A stretch of 64,000 nucleotides of DNA, taken from Rhodospirillum sp. GTDB lineage: Bacteria; Pseudomonadota; Alphaproteobacteria; Rhodospirillales; Rhodospirillaceae. Where the stretch lies: the NCBI GenBank assembly GCA_021741145.1, contig JAIOYK010000016.1, positions 37,766 through 101,765 of the forward strand, written 5' to 3'. Positions within the stretch are counted from its first letter, which is position 1. Every line of letters begins with the position of its first letter. The position numbers and the translations under genes were made by a program. The notes under the pieces are model-generated. The model was not told the DNA's origin. It ran no database searches and saw nothing but the letters and a program-made list of their open reading frames with translations. Below are positions 8,651-21,926 of this stretch, one piece after another.

Positions 8651-9904
8651 TTACCCGATAATCAGGTCGCTCCCTTCCTTCTTGGCGCGCCGCATGGCCA
8701 ATTCAGCCCGCTCCAGGGCGGCGATGACCGAAGTGTCGCCAGGGCGGACGTCCCCGATGCCAACTCGGACAACATAGGGGATGCTCCGTTGCTGGAAGGA
8801 CGCTCCATCCGCCCGGACCGCCGCGCAGAGGCGCTCGCCCACGTTGACGGCTCCGACCAGGGGGGTTTCAGGCAGCAACATGGCGCATTCCGCGCCCCCA
8901 TACCGACCGACCGCGTCGGACACCCGCAGCAGGGCGTCGCACCGTCGCACCAAATGGCGCAGAACCGCGTCGCCCGCCTGGTAGCCGTCCTTGGCGTTGA
9001 TTCCGCGCAGGTCGTCAACATCGACCATCAGGACCGAAAGAATGCGACCGTAGCGGCGGAAACGCTCGAATTCCACCTCCGCCTGATCAAGGAAAGCTCG
9101 CCGGTTGAGGCATTCGGAAATGGTGTCCACGGTCGCGAGGCGGCGCATGCGGTCTTCCAGACGCAACCGGGCGGACATGTCGCGAACGGTCGTCATGCGC
9201 GCGGGCCCGCCAGCGTAGACCACGCCCCGGGCCCGGGCCTCGACTGGCAAGCTCGTCCCGTCGGACCGGACCAGGGTGACCATGACCGGGGTTTCGTCTC
9301 CCGATAGGATCCGCCCCACCACCATCTCGCGCTCGCAGACGTCGACGAGATCGGGGAGGGAGGTGCCAACCAAGTCCTCCCGTGGCACCCCAGCGAGGGT
9401 CTCCATCGCCAGATTGACCTCAAGGATCGTCCCTTCCCGGCTGATCAAAACCCCTTCGTGAATATTCTCGAACAAAGCCTTATAGCGGCTCCGGGTTTCC
9501 CGCAGATCTCGCCGGGTGTCGGAGACGACCCGCCATTGGTGACGGGTCACAAGGACCAAGGTCACCAGGGCGGCCAAGATCATGCCACCCAGCCCCCCCA
9601 ACACCAGGGGATCCATCACCCAGGAAGACGGTACGGTCGCCATGCCCTCGGGCGCCAGTATCAGGGCCGCGCCGTCCCCCGCGCCCGACGGCGCCACCGG
9701 AGACGGGAGCGGATCCAATGGAGCGCCATCCAGCGGGCGCAGGTCATCGACGGGCGCCCGATCCATCACGGGTTCGTCCGCTGGCACGGCCCCGTCGGCC
9801 ACCACCAGGGGAATCGCCAAACCGACGAGAAGCAACACGGGAAGCGCGGCCCGCGCCCTCCACCACCCTTTGCAAGTACGCGGCGCCAGATTGTTCCATT
9901 TCAT
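8651..9904 (-). CDS. Membrane PAS-GGDEF protein with a degenerate active site
   Basis: A 417-residue protein: an N-terminal hydrophobic segment (signal or membrane anchor), a low-complexity periplasmic stretch, a second membrane helix (VLGGLGGMILAALVTLVLVT), a PAS domain (RYKALFENIHEGVLISREGT onward), then a GGDEF-type domain. The domain keeps DVDDLRGIN and the inhibitory-site motif RVSD upstream of the signature, but the signature reads GGAEC (residues 336-340) instead of GG(D/E)EF. The metal-binding third position and the Phe are therefore changed. It may not make cyclic di-GMP and could act as an effector-binding or sensory protein. A weakly supported ATG at 9904 is used. It is divergent from the PAS histidine kinase, with 324 bases between them. 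Confidence 0.85.
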   Translation of the reverse strand: MKWNNLAPRTCKGWWRARAALPVLLLVGLAIPLVVADGAVPADEPVMDRAPVDDLRPLDGAPLDPLPSPVAPSGAGDGAALILAPEGMATVPSSWVMDPLVLGGLGGMILAALVTLVLVTRHQWRVVSDTRRDLRETRSRYKALFENIHEGVLISREGTILEVNLAMETLAGVPREDLVGTSLPDLVDVCEREMVVGRILSGDETPVMVTLVRSDGTSLPVEARARGVVYAGGPARMTTVRDMSARLRLEDRMRRLATVDTISECLNRRAFLDQAEVEFERFRRYGRILSVLMVDVDDLRGINAKDGYQAGDAVLRHLVRRCDALLRVSDAVGRYGGAECAMLLPETPLVGAVNVGERLCAAVRADGASFQQRSIPYVVRVGIGDVRPGDTSVIAALERAELAMRRAKKEGSDLIIG

Positions 9905-10228
9905 TTTAGAATTCCGCGTTTCAGGCGTTCCGCCATTTCCGTTATAGTCTATAGAGTGGATCAATTCGCCAAGATACGCGCCATTCGCTGGTGACGTCGT
10001 TCGCCTATCGTATAAAGAGTAAGCTGAGTTCGCCCTGCGTGAAAGGCCCTTACCACTGGATTACCGCATGACGGGGCCGGAGGGAAACAGTTCGCCCACC
10101 GCCACGAATGGTCGGCCGGTCAAGAAAGCGAGTCACGTAGCCCATATTTTTCGCATTGGTCTATTGGACCGTCCCCCCCTGGGGTCACGGTTTTCCGACC
10201 AACGCATTTGGAGGAAAGCCAAGGTACC
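9905..10228. other. Intergenic region between divergent signalling genes
   Basis: No gene is supported here. It separates the divergent starts of the degenerate GGDEF gene and the PAS kinase and presumably carries both promoters. GGAGG at about 10210-10214 lies 14 bases before the kinase ATG at 10229. A short open frame starting at 10068 overlaps the kinase gene out of frame and has no family features. Confidence 0.5.
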
Positions 10229-14551
<4,323 letters not shown>

Positions 14552-14573
14552 AAGGAGATCCACCCCTCTCGGT

Positions 14574-15335
14574 CTACTGATCGCTCATGGAACTGTGCTG
14601 ACCCAAAATGGCTTCCGTATTGGCCAGGGACTGGGGTGTACCCACATGGTACCACTCCCCATCATGGACGACGCCGGTCAGGCGCTCCTCCGACAGGGCC
14701 CGGTCATAAAGGACGTTCAGGGAGAACGGCCCCTGGGGGATGGCCTCGAACAGGCGGGGGTGGAGGATCTGCACGCCAGCGAAAACGAAGGGCGCCAAGT
14801 GTGGGTCCACCCGCCGCTCGGGACGGCCGATCGCGTTCAGTTGAAAATCCCCGAAGCCGTCGTAGCCATGGGCCGCGGCCAGGGGGTGAAGCAACAGCAG
14901 CGCGTCCATGGCCTCGGAATCCCAGGCCTGGGCCAACAACTTCAGGGCCGATTGGGTGCCGTTCAGCCAAAGCACGTCCGAATTGACCACGTAGAAGGGC
15001 TCCTCCCCCAGCAAGGGCAGGGCGCGGGCGACACCGCCGCCCGTCTCCAACCGTTCGCCGGTCTCGTCGCTGAACAGGATCCGGGGGTGGATCCGGTCGG
15101 CCAAGTGGCGGCGCAGCAAGTCGGGCAGATGGTGCAGATTAACCACCACCTCCTCCACCCCGGCATCGGCCAAGTGGTCCAGCGCCCAGTCGATCAGGGG
15201 TTTGTCGTGCACCCGGATCAGGGGTTTGGGAAGGCTGTTGGTCAGGGGGCGCATCCGCGTTCCCAGACCAGCGGCCAGAACCATGGCGCGTTTGGGAATG
15301 GCGGGGTTCCGGACGGGGGCCTTGGCGAGGGTCAT
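14574..15335 (-). CDS. murU: N-acetylmuramate-1-phosphate uridylyltransferase MurU
   Basis: A 253-residue sugar-nucleotide transferase. The N-terminal AMVLAAGLGTRMRPLTNSLP is the nucleotide-binding signature of this superfamily, followed by KPLI, the ETGGGVARALPLLG substrate loop, and NSDVLW, where the metal-binding Asp lies. MurU makes UDP-MurNAc from MurNAc-1-phosphate and UTP, bypassing de novo synthesis and hence the fosfomycin target. It lies 10 bases downstream of the AmgK-like kinase on the same strand, the arrangement known for this recycling route, which supports the MurU call over generic glucose/mannose-1-phosphate transferases. AAAGGAG precedes the ATG at 15335. Confidence 0.87.
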   Translation of the reverse strand: MTLAKAPVRNPAIPKRAMVLAAGLGTRMRPLTNSLPKPLIRVHDKPLIDWALDHLADAGVEEVVVNLHHLPDLLRRHLADRIHPRILFSDETGERLETGGGVARALPLLGEEPFYVVNSDVLWLNGTQSALKLLAQAWDSEAMDALLLLHPLAAAHGYDGFGDFQLNAIGRPERRVDPHLAPFVFAGVQILHPRLFEAIPQGPFSLNVLYDRALSEERLTGVVHDGEWYHVGTPQSLANTEAILGQHSSMSDQ

Positions 15336-15345
15336 GCCGGCTCCT

Positions 15346-16404
15346 TTAAGGGGCTGGGTGAACCGCCCCGGATCGGGACGAGGGAATCACGCGGGCGGTC
15401 GGCGGTACGTGGCGGTCGAACCAGTCGGCCAGGGGTCCTAGGACAGGGTGGGTCAAAGCGCTTTCCATCAGTCGCCACAGGCGGGGGATATGTCCCAGAT
15501 AGTGGGGCTTCCCATCGCGCGCGTCCAGGCGGGCAAAGACCCCCAGGACCTTGGCGTGGCGTTGGGCGGCCAAGACCGCCCAACTGGCGGCGAAGGCCTT
15601 CCGGTCCAAATCCGGCGCATGGGCCAGATAGCGCGCCTTCATGCGGGCAATCAGATCCGACTCGATATCGCGTCGGGCATCTTCCAGAAGGCTCATCAGG
15701 TCGTAAGTCACCGGACCGCGCAGGGCGTCCTGGAAGTCAAGTAAACCACAGGCCGACACCCCTTCCCGTCCGGGTAAAAGCAGCAAATTGTCCACATGAA
15801 AATCCCGCAGCACAAGGGTTTCCGGCACGGTACGGGCCACGGGATAGAGGTCATCCCAGATCCGGATGTAGTCCTCGACCACGGCGTCGGACAGGTCCAG
15901 CCCCACCCCGGGACAGTACCAACGGGTCAACAGGGTGACCTCGGCCCGGAAGCGACCGTCGTCGTAGGGGGGAACGTCGATCGACAGAACCTGCTCTCGG
16001 GCCAGGGCATGCAGACGGGCCAGGGCATCCACGGCCAGGGCGTAGAGGGCCTCCTCGTCCGCGCCATCGGCGAGCAGACGGGTATACGTATCATCGCCCA
16101 GGTCCTCCAGAAGCAGGAACCCATGCTCCACATCCTCGGCCAGGATCATGGGCACGGAAAAACCCAGACCGGCGAGGTGTCGGGCAATGGCAAGGAAGGG
16201 ACGGGTATCCTCCATGGGTGGCGGGGCGTCCATGAGGACGGCGCGGGATCCGTCGGTTTTCTCCAGGCGGTCGTAGCGGCGGAAACTGGCATCCCCGGCG
16301 AGCATTCCCCGACGGGCCCCGCCCCAACTGGCGCCATCCAACAAGGCCGTCAGGGCCGCGTCACGCGCGGCTTGGTCTCGGGGAGGAACGCGGGGCAAGG
16401 TCAT
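15346..16404 (-). CDS. amgK: Anomeric N-acetylmuramate/N-acetylglucosamine kinase AmgK
   Basis: A 352-residue phosphotransferase of the aminoglycoside-kinase/choline-kinase fold. LLLEDLGDDTYTRLL corresponds to the ATP-hinge region, VLRDFHVDNLLLLP is the catalytic loop (HxDN with catalytic Asp), and LLDFQDALRGPVTYDL is the metal-binding DxD region. AmgK phosphorylates MurNAc and GlcNAc at the anomeric position, feeding MurU just downstream. In many alphaproteobacteria this pair is linked to tsaE; no tsaE is seen here. The start at 16404 (MTLPRVPP) lacks a strong ribosome-binding site; a GTG at 16440 is an alternative. Confidence 0.85.
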   Translation of the reverse strand: MTLPRVPPRDQAARDAALTALLDGASWGGARRGMLAGDASFRRYDRLEKTDGSRAVLMDAPPPMEDTRPFLAIARHLAGLGFSVPMILAEDVEHGFLLLEDLGDDTYTRLLADGADEEALYALAVDALARLHALAREQVLSIDVPPYDDGRFRAEVTLLTRWYCPGVGLDLSDAVVEDYIRIWDDLYPVARTVPETLVLRDFHVDNLLLLPGREGVSACGLLDFQDALRGPVTYDLMSLLEDARRDIESDLIARMKARYLAHAPDLDRKAFAASWAVLAAQRHAKVLGVFARLDARDGKPHYLGHIPRLWRLMESALTHPVLGPLADWFDRHVPPTARVIPSSRSGAVHPAP

Positions 16405-16618
16405 GAGACGAGATCCAGAGCGGCACCAGGGGGTGGTCACGGTCCCATGCGGACCCCAGACCTAGAGGGGTTTTAGCGCTCCTGGCCCCGCGCCGCAACA
16501 GGCAGGCGACTCCCGTCGTGGTCGGGATGGAAGATCGGGAAGGCTTGCCAGGGCGGGCGGGGATCCGTACATCTGTCACCATCCCGGATAAACCAAAACC
16601 GAACGCCAGGAACCCCCG

Positions 16619-17650
16619 ATGTCCTTTCTCTCCCCCGTCCGCGCGGACGTCGCCGTTATCGGCGCCGGACCGGTCGGCCTTTCCGCGGTATTCCAATGCG
16701 GCATGTTGCGCCTGCGGTGCCATGTCATCGACGCCCTCGAGGCACCTGGAGGTCAATTGACGGCCCTCTACCCGGAAAAGCCGATCTACGACGTGCCCGG
16801 CTTCCCCGCCATTAATGCCGGTGATCTGGTGGACCGCCTGCTAGACCAGGCCGCGCCTTTCACTCCGACCTACCATCTCGACCAGCGGGTGGAAGGAATG
16901 GAGAGGATCAATGATCCGGAGCTGCCCTTCTGGCGGCTGACCACATCCAAGGGCCAGGTGATCGAGGCTCCGGCGGTGATCATCGCCGCGGGCGCGGGGG
17001 CCTTCGGCCCCAAACGCCCACCGTTGGAGGGACTGGAAGACTATGAAGGCAAGAGCGTCTTCTACATGGTCAGCAAGCGGGAGGCCTTCCGCGGCCGATC
17101 CGTCGTCATCGCTGGCGGCGGGGATTCCGCGGTCGATTGGGCCATCTCCCTTTCGGACGTGGCGGACAAGGTGCGGGTGGTCCATCGCCGGGCCAAGTTC
17201 CGGTGCGCGCCGGAAAGCGCCGCCCGCCTGGACTTGTTGACCGAGGAGGGCAAGGTGGAGTTGGTGGTGCCCGCCCAACTCAAGGCCCTGCGGGGCGCGG
17301 AGGGCCGCCTGGAGGCGGTGATCGTCGACGATCTGGAGGGCGGAGAGAGGGTTCTCGACGCGGACGTCCTGCTGCCCTTCTTCGGTCTCGCTTCGAACCT
17401 GGGACCAATCCTCGACTGGGGCTTGGGCGTGGAGCGCCACACCATCCCCGTGGACCAACGCGGTTGCGCGACCAGCCAACCGGGGGTCTTCGCCATTGGC
17501 GACGTGGCCTATTATCCGGATAAGCTGAAGCTGATCCTGACCGGCTTCGCCGAAGCCTCGGCGGCCGCCCACAACGCGTTCAAGGTCTGTCGCCCGGGCG
17601 AGGCTCTGCATTTCGAGCATTCGACCACCTCGGGAGTCCCGCACCTGTAA
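16619..17650 (+). CDS. Ferredoxin/flavodoxin-NADP+ reductase, thioredoxin-reductase type
   Basis: A 343-residue flavoprotein. FAD-binding GAGPVGLSAV is at about residues 15-24, the NADPH-binding Rossmann motif GGGDSAVDWAI near residue 165, and the C-terminal FAD motif GVFAIGDVAYYP near 298. It lacks the CxxC redox pair of thioredoxin reductase, and its segments PGGQLTALYPEKPIYDVPGFP and VPHL at the C-terminus fit the FNR subfamily found in Gram-positive bacteria and many alphaproteobacteria. It transfers electrons between NADP(H) and ferredoxin or flavodoxin in the cytoplasm. The gene stands alone; its promoter should be in the 214-bp gap before it, where no other gene is seen. Confidence 0.9.
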   Translation: MSFLSPVRADVAVIGAGPVGLSAVFQCGMLRLRCHVIDALEAPGGQLTALYPEKPIYDVPGFPAINAGDLVDRLLDQAAPFTPTYHLDQRVEGMERINDPELPFWRLTTSKGQVIEAPAVIIAAGAGAFGPKRPPLEGLEDYEGKSVFYMVSKREAFRGRSVVIAGGGDSAVDWAISLSDVADKVRVVHRRAKFRCAPESAARLDLLTEEGKVELVVPAQLKALRGAEGRLEAVIVDDLEGGERVLDADVLLPFFGLASNLGPILDWGLGVERHTIPVDQRGCATSQPGVFAIGDVAYYPDKLKLILTGFAEASAAAHNAFKVCRPGEALHFEHSTTSGVPHL

Positions 17651-17741
17651 TACGCCGCCAAAGTCTCGGTCGCCAGCGCGCGAGGCAAGGCGATATTCTC
17701 CTTGCCTCCCCCTTCGCCGCTCCCCGCCAAAAGGATCCACG

Positions 17742-18329
17742 ATGACCATCCGCGTCAAGCCCCTGACCGGAGAGGCCGCCCGGGCGATCACCGACGACTT
17801 GGCCCGCTTGCGCATCTCCGTCTTCCGCGAGTTTCCCTACCTCTACGACGGCGACAGGGATTACGAGCGGACATACCTGGAGACCTACGCCAAGGCCCGG
17901 GACGGGGTGATCGTCGCCGCCTTCGACGGCGACCGGGTGATCGGCGCGGCCACGGCCTTGCCCCTGACCGCCGAACCGGACCACGTCGGAAAGCCATTCC
18001 GCCTCGCGGGGATCCCCCTGGAGACGGTCTTTTACTTCGGAGAATCGGTCCTGGAACCGGCCTACCGGGGCCAAGGCCTGGGCCACGCCTTCTTCGACGG
18101 GCGGGAGAGCCATGCCCGGAGCCTGGGCTACCGCACGGCGGCCTTCTGCGCGGTGATCCGGCCAGAGGACCACCCGCGCCGCCCGGCGACTTACCGGCCC
18201 CACGATGTCTTCTGGACCAAGCGGGGCTACACCCGGCAAGATTCCATGACCTGCCAGATGACCTGGCGGGACCTGGACGAGACCAGCCAAAGCGCCAAGG
18301 CACTGAGGTTCTGGACAAGGACTCTGTAG
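17742..18329 (+). CDS. GNAT-family N-acetyltransferase
   Basis: A 195-residue protein with the acetyl-CoA-binding motif A of GNAT enzymes (YRGQGLGHAFFDGRESHARS; the Q/RxxGxG/A loop is RGQGLG). The N-terminal strand-helix region (MTIRVKPLTGEAARAI) is also typical. The substrate is unknown. It is co-directional with the ferredoxin-NADP reductase, 91 bases downstream, and may be cotranscribed or independent. AAAAGGATCCACG precedes the ATG and gives a reasonable ribosome-binding site. Confidence 0.82.
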   Translation: MTIRVKPLTGEAARAITDDLARLRISVFREFPYLYDGDRDYERTYLETYAKARDGVIVAAFDGDRVIGAATALPLTAEPDHVGKPFRLAGIPLETVFYFGESVLEPAYRGQGLGHAFFDGRESHARSLGYRTAAFCAVIRPEDHPRRPATYRPHDVFWTKRGYTRQDSMTCQMTWRDLDETSQSAKALRFWTRTL

Positions 18330-18833
18330 CGCCACGCCTCTCCCTCCTTTCGCTCGCGTTCCAGGATCGGCCAATCGTCCAGCCCCCTTCGACCGCATGG
18401 AGGCCTCCTTCGAGGATCCTCCGAGGCGCGGCCCATCCGCCTTTTCCCAGCCCATATGCCTTGACTTCCCAAAGGGACCACCCTTTTTAAAGCAGGCCTT
18501 GTCGCCGAAATCGTCAGGCATGCCATTCCCGTGGCCCGGCCTGTCGGCTGGCTAGAGTATCTTCGAGATCAAGTTGGGTTGCTTCGCGACCCAACTTGAT
18601 CTCGAAGATACTCTAATACTTATGGAATTTGAGTGAAATGGGGCCAGCTTGTTCCAAGCTGATCCCATTTCACTCTAGCCGACAGGAATAGATGTCGGCC
18701 CCTCATGGCAACTCCATTTCGACCGCCTCTTTCCGAGGAACGGACCAGGACGGATAGATCATCAATCCTCCCACGGCCACCGCGGACCCGAATCACCGTC
18801 CGCCTCCGCTCACGAACGGCAAAAACACACACG
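18330..18833. other. Intergenic region carrying a nested palindromic element
   Basis: About 500 bases without a supportable gene. Bases 18330-18539 show no feature I recognise. Bases 18540-18686 hold the nested inverted repeats described separately. Bases 18687-18833 lead into the ABC-exporter-like gene. An in-frame ATG at 18705 could extend that gene by 43 Arg/Ser/Pro-rich residues, but these look non-coding. Confidence 0.5.
18540..18686. repeat. Nested long inverted repeats (two hairpins inside outer arms)
   Basis: Hairpin 1: a perfect 27-bp inverted repeat, arms 18553-18579 and 18589-18615, extendable to 30 bp with one G-T wobble and leaving a TTC loop. Hairpin 2: 20-base arms 18631-18650 and 18656-18675 that match at 18 of 20 positions, loop GTTCC. 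Outer arms: CCTGTCGGCT (18540-18549) pairs with AGCCGACAGG (18677-18686). Together they could fold as a three-way or cruciform structure of about 147 bases. There is no ORF inside. It could be a miniature inverted-repeat element, a remnant of a transposon, or a structured leader or terminator for the ABC gene that starts 148 bases further on. Confidence 0.85.
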
Positions 18834-21800
18834 ATGCAAAACAATATATTCAAGTTCATCTGGGATTACTCGAAAAAGGAGCAGATTGTCCTGAGCGCCA
18901 TGACTGTCTTCTCTTTTCCCGTCTTATATTTGACTCTGGATATTCCGAAAAAAATTATCAACAATGCCCTTAACAATCCCTCGGCCGAAAAGGTCTTTCT
19001 CGGGATACCGCTCGATCCCCTTTCCTTCCTCCTCGCTCTTTGCCTGACCTTTCTTGCCCTCGTCGTCTTCAATGGTTTGTTGAAGATGTGGCTCAACACG
19101 CTGAAAGGCGTCGTGGGAGAGCGGCTTGTCCGCCGCCTCCGGTACATGCTTCTGGAACGGATGGTCCGCTTTCCTCTCACCCATTTCCACGAGGTCAGCC
19201 AGGGCGAACTGTCCTCCTCGGTCGTCGCGGAAGTGGACCCTCTGGCCCCGTTCATCGGAGATGCCTTGGCCCAGCCCTTGTTTCAGGGCGGCACCATGAT
19301 CACCGTTCTGATCTTCATGTTCATGCAGGATCCGCTGCTGGGCCTCGCGACCATCGCGATGGTTCCGATCCAGGCCTATATCATTCCCAAGCTTCAATAT
19401 CAGGTAAAGATATTGGGGAAGGAACGGGTTCGTCGGGCCCGTAAGCTTGCCGAATCGATTGGAGAAACAAGCGAAACAATTCGAGAAATACGAACAAATG
19501 GTACACAATCTTTTGTCTTGGCGAATATAGCGAACCATCTGGGGGGAATCTTCGAGGTTCGGCTAGAGATCTATAAGAAGAAGTATTTTGTAAAATTTCT
19601 GAACAACTTCATGAACCAAGTCACGCCATTTTTCTTTTATGCGATCGGTGGCTATCTGGTGCTGGACGGGGACCTGAGCATCGGTGCCCTGGTCGCGGCC
19701 ATCGCGGCACAGAAAGAAATGAGTGCGCCCTGGAAGGAACTTCTTCAGCACTATCAAAACAGCATCGACAGCCAATTGAAGTACGAGCAAATCGTCGAAC
19801 AGTATTCCCCCGGAGAATTGGTGCCCTATGTCCCGGACAGCGAACCCCATCCAGAAACCCTGCACGGGTCCATTGTGTTGGAGAACGTCACCTGGTCCAA
19901 CGAATATGGCGACCGGATCGTCGACCATGTTTCCCTGACGGTTCCCGCGGGGGCGTTCGTTGGAGTCTCCAGCACCAACCAGCTCGCACTGCGGCGCCTG
20001 GGAGAGCTCCTTGTCGGCCTGGAAGCGCCCGTTGGAGGACGCGTCACCGTCGCGGGCGCGCCCCTGTCCGGGATGCCTTCGGCTTTTGTTGGCCGGCGGA
20101 TCGCCTATGCTGGCCCGGAGCCCCGCATGATTTCCGGAACGGTCATGCAGAACGTGAACTATGGCTTGCGCCATCGCCCCCCCGTGGACCCCGTCGAGAC
20201 CCTCACCCAGGACCGACGCAAGCAGATCGAGGAGGCCTTGGCCACCGGCAACGCCACCGAACGGGTCGATGAGCCTTGGACCGATTTCCCCAGTGTCGGG
20301 ACGACAAGCTGGGACGACCTCGCGGAGTGGTGGATCCGCTGCCTGGAGGTCCTGGGGGATGACCAATTCATTTACCAACAGGGGCTAAGGCAAACATTCG
20401 ACCTCGTCGATTACCCCAGCATCTCGGCGCCTCTGGTGCGGGCCCGGTTCCGCCTTCATCGGGAAATCCGGCGTGCCAAGCTGACCCACGCCATCGGTCG
20501 CTTCAACCGCCGGAAATTCAATGAACACGCCCGTATTTACGAAAACATCCTCTTTGGCCTGCCGAACGGCGGAGCATTGAGCCTGGACGGCATGGGTGGA
20601 TTCCCCGCGCTGATCAACCTGATGGATCGCCACGGCTTCCTCCGGAAGGCCATCGAGATCGGCGCCCAATTGGCCAAGCGCCTGATCGCCACGTACGGAG
20701 AGGATCCAGAAGAGGGACCCGACCTTCACTATCCCTACCTCACCGAAGCCAAATATCAGGTATTGCGCGACACCGTCTTCAACGCGAAACAACTGCGTAA
20801 GGCTGGCAAACCACTGAGCCCGGAGTGCGAGGCGGTGTTCACCGAGTTGTTCCTTTGGATCACGCCTTCGCGCGAAGAGGGTGCCAAGATCAGCGACGAT
20901 CTTCAGCGGCGTATTCTCTTGGCACGGGAAGAAATTCTTTCCGCGGCGACAGGGGATTTCCAAAACCAGGTCGCGCACTTCAACGCCCGGACCTACCACC
21001 CCCGTCTGAATGTGTCGGACAACCTGCTGTTCGGACGCCTCGCCACCGAGGATCCGTTGCTCATCAATCAACTGCGGCACCTGACCGACGAGGCCTTGAA
21101 AACGGAAAACGCCCGCACGTTCCTCATGGTCCTGGCGGCCTTGAGCCAAGTGGGCGTGGGTGGGTCCCGCCTGCCGGTCCTGGTGAAGCAAAAGGTCCAG
21201 TATCTGCGCGCCCTCATAAAAAAGCCGGATATTTTCGTTTGCCATCAGGCGTTGGATGGACTCGAGCGCCCGGCCCGGGCTGAAATCTACGCCAGAACCC
21301 GGGCGCTGATGCCCGAAATGACCCTCATCATCCTGGAGCAGAACCTGCCCGAGGACGCGGTCTTCGACAGCGTGCACTACCTTAGAGAGGGGCGGTTGGT
21401 TTCGGAAATCCCCAGCGTGGCGCGCGGAACATCCGAGGAACCCATGATCGCGGGGGGCGGCGGTCGGGACGAAGACGCCCAACGGGCCGTGGCGCTGTCC
21501 CCCTTGCTCTCGGACCTCCCCCGACAGACACGCCTGAGGATCGCCGCGGAATCGGAATGGCGGGTCATTCCCCAGGGAGAATATGTCTTCCGATCCGGCG
21601 AAGCCTCGGAATTCCTGTTTATCCTGGTGGAAGGTCAAGCCGAACTCGTCTCCTTGCGCGCGAAGGACGAGCCCCTCCACATCGCCTACCTGTGCCCCCC
21701 GGAGACCACGGGCGAGACCGAACTCCTGGCGGGAACCCGGCGCTTTTCCAGCGTGCGCGCCGTCACCGACCTTCGTGTCTTGCGGATCAATGGCTCCATC

Positions 21801-21926
21801 ATGACCCGTCTGGCGACCGAGGATCCAACCTTGGCCCTCAAGGTCTTAAAGGTCATCGGGCGCAGGTTGACAAGCGAACCCCCCCTTTCGGACGAAGCCG
21901 TCGAAGGCGAGGGCTCCGCGATCTGA
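18834..21926 (+). CDS. ABC-exporter-like protein with degenerate nucleotide-binding domain and C-terminal cNMP-binding-like domain
   Basis: A 1030-residue protein. Residues 1-330 are a type-I ABC exporter membrane domain. Residues about 345-860 align in outline with an exporter NBD, but the motifs are lost: the Walker A position reads VGVSSTNQLALRR (376-388, no GKS/T), the Q-loop region reads AYAGPEP, no LSGGQ is present (VGVGGSRLP at 773-781), and the Walker B/catalytic Glu position reads DIFVCHQALDGL (799-810). At the H-loop, LIILEQNL contains no His. About 300 extra residues lie between the Q-loop and signature positions, with an exporter-like xNxxFG/YG motif three times (437-444, 569-575, 729-734). 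Residues about 887-1012 resemble a Crp-type cyclic-nucleotide-binding domain (TGETELLAG...RRFSSVRA). ATP hydrolysis by this chain looks impossible. ATG 18834 fits the family start; no clear ribosome-binding site. Confidence 0.88.
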   Translation: MQNNIFKFIWDYSKKEQIVLSAMTVFSFPVLYLTLDIPKKIINNALNNPSAEKVFLGIPLDPLSFLLALCLTFLALVVFNGLLKMWLNTLKGVVGERLVRRLRYMLLERMVRFPLTHFHEVSQGELSSSVVAEVDPLAPFIGDALAQPLFQGGTMITVLIFMFMQDPLLGLATIAMVPIQAYIIPKLQYQVKILGKERVRRARKLAESIGETSETIREIRTNGTQSFVLANIANHLGGIFEVRLEIYKKKYFVKFLNNFMNQVTPFFFYAIGGYLVLDGDLSIGALVAAIAAQKEMSAPWKELLQHYQNSIDSQLKYEQIVEQYSPGELVPYVPDSEPHPETLHGSIVLENVTWSNEYGDRIVDHVSLTVPAGAFVGVSSTNQLALRRLGELLVGLEAPVGGRVTVAGAPLSGMPSAFVGRRIAYAGPEPRMISGTVMQNVNYGLRHRPPVDPVETLTQDRRKQIEEALATGNATERVDEPWTDFPSVGTTSWDDLAEWWIRCLEVLGDDQFIYQQGLRQTFDLVDYPSISAPLVRARFRLHREIRRAKLTHAIGRFNRRKFNEHARIYENILFGLPNGGALSLDGMGGFPALINLMDRHGFLRKAIEIGAQLAKRLIATYGEDPEEGPDLHYPYLTEAKYQVLRDTVFNAKQLRKAGKPLSPECEAVFTELFLWITPSREEGAKISDDLQRRILLAREEILSAATGDFQNQVAHFNARTYHPRLNVSDNLLFGRLATEDPLLINQLRHLTDEALKTENARTFLMVLAALSQVGVGGSRLPVLVKQKVQYLRALIKKPDIFVCHQALDGLERPARAEIYARTRALMPEMTLIILEQNLPEDAVFDSVHYLREGRLVSEIPSVARGTSEEPMIAGGGGRDEDAQRAVALSPLLSDLPRQTRLRIAAESEWRVIPQGEYVFRSGEASEFLFILVEGQAELVSLRAKDEPLHIAYLCPPETTGETELLAGTRRFSSVRAVTDLRVLRINGSIMTRLATEDPTLALKVLKVIGRRLTSEPPLSDEAVEGEGSAI

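Noticed and set aside
18705..18833. Upstream start adding 43 residues to the exporter-like protein
   Set aside because: The extension is Arg/Ser/Pro-rich, unlike an exporter N-terminus, and has no ribosome-binding site; MQNNIFKFIW fits the family start.
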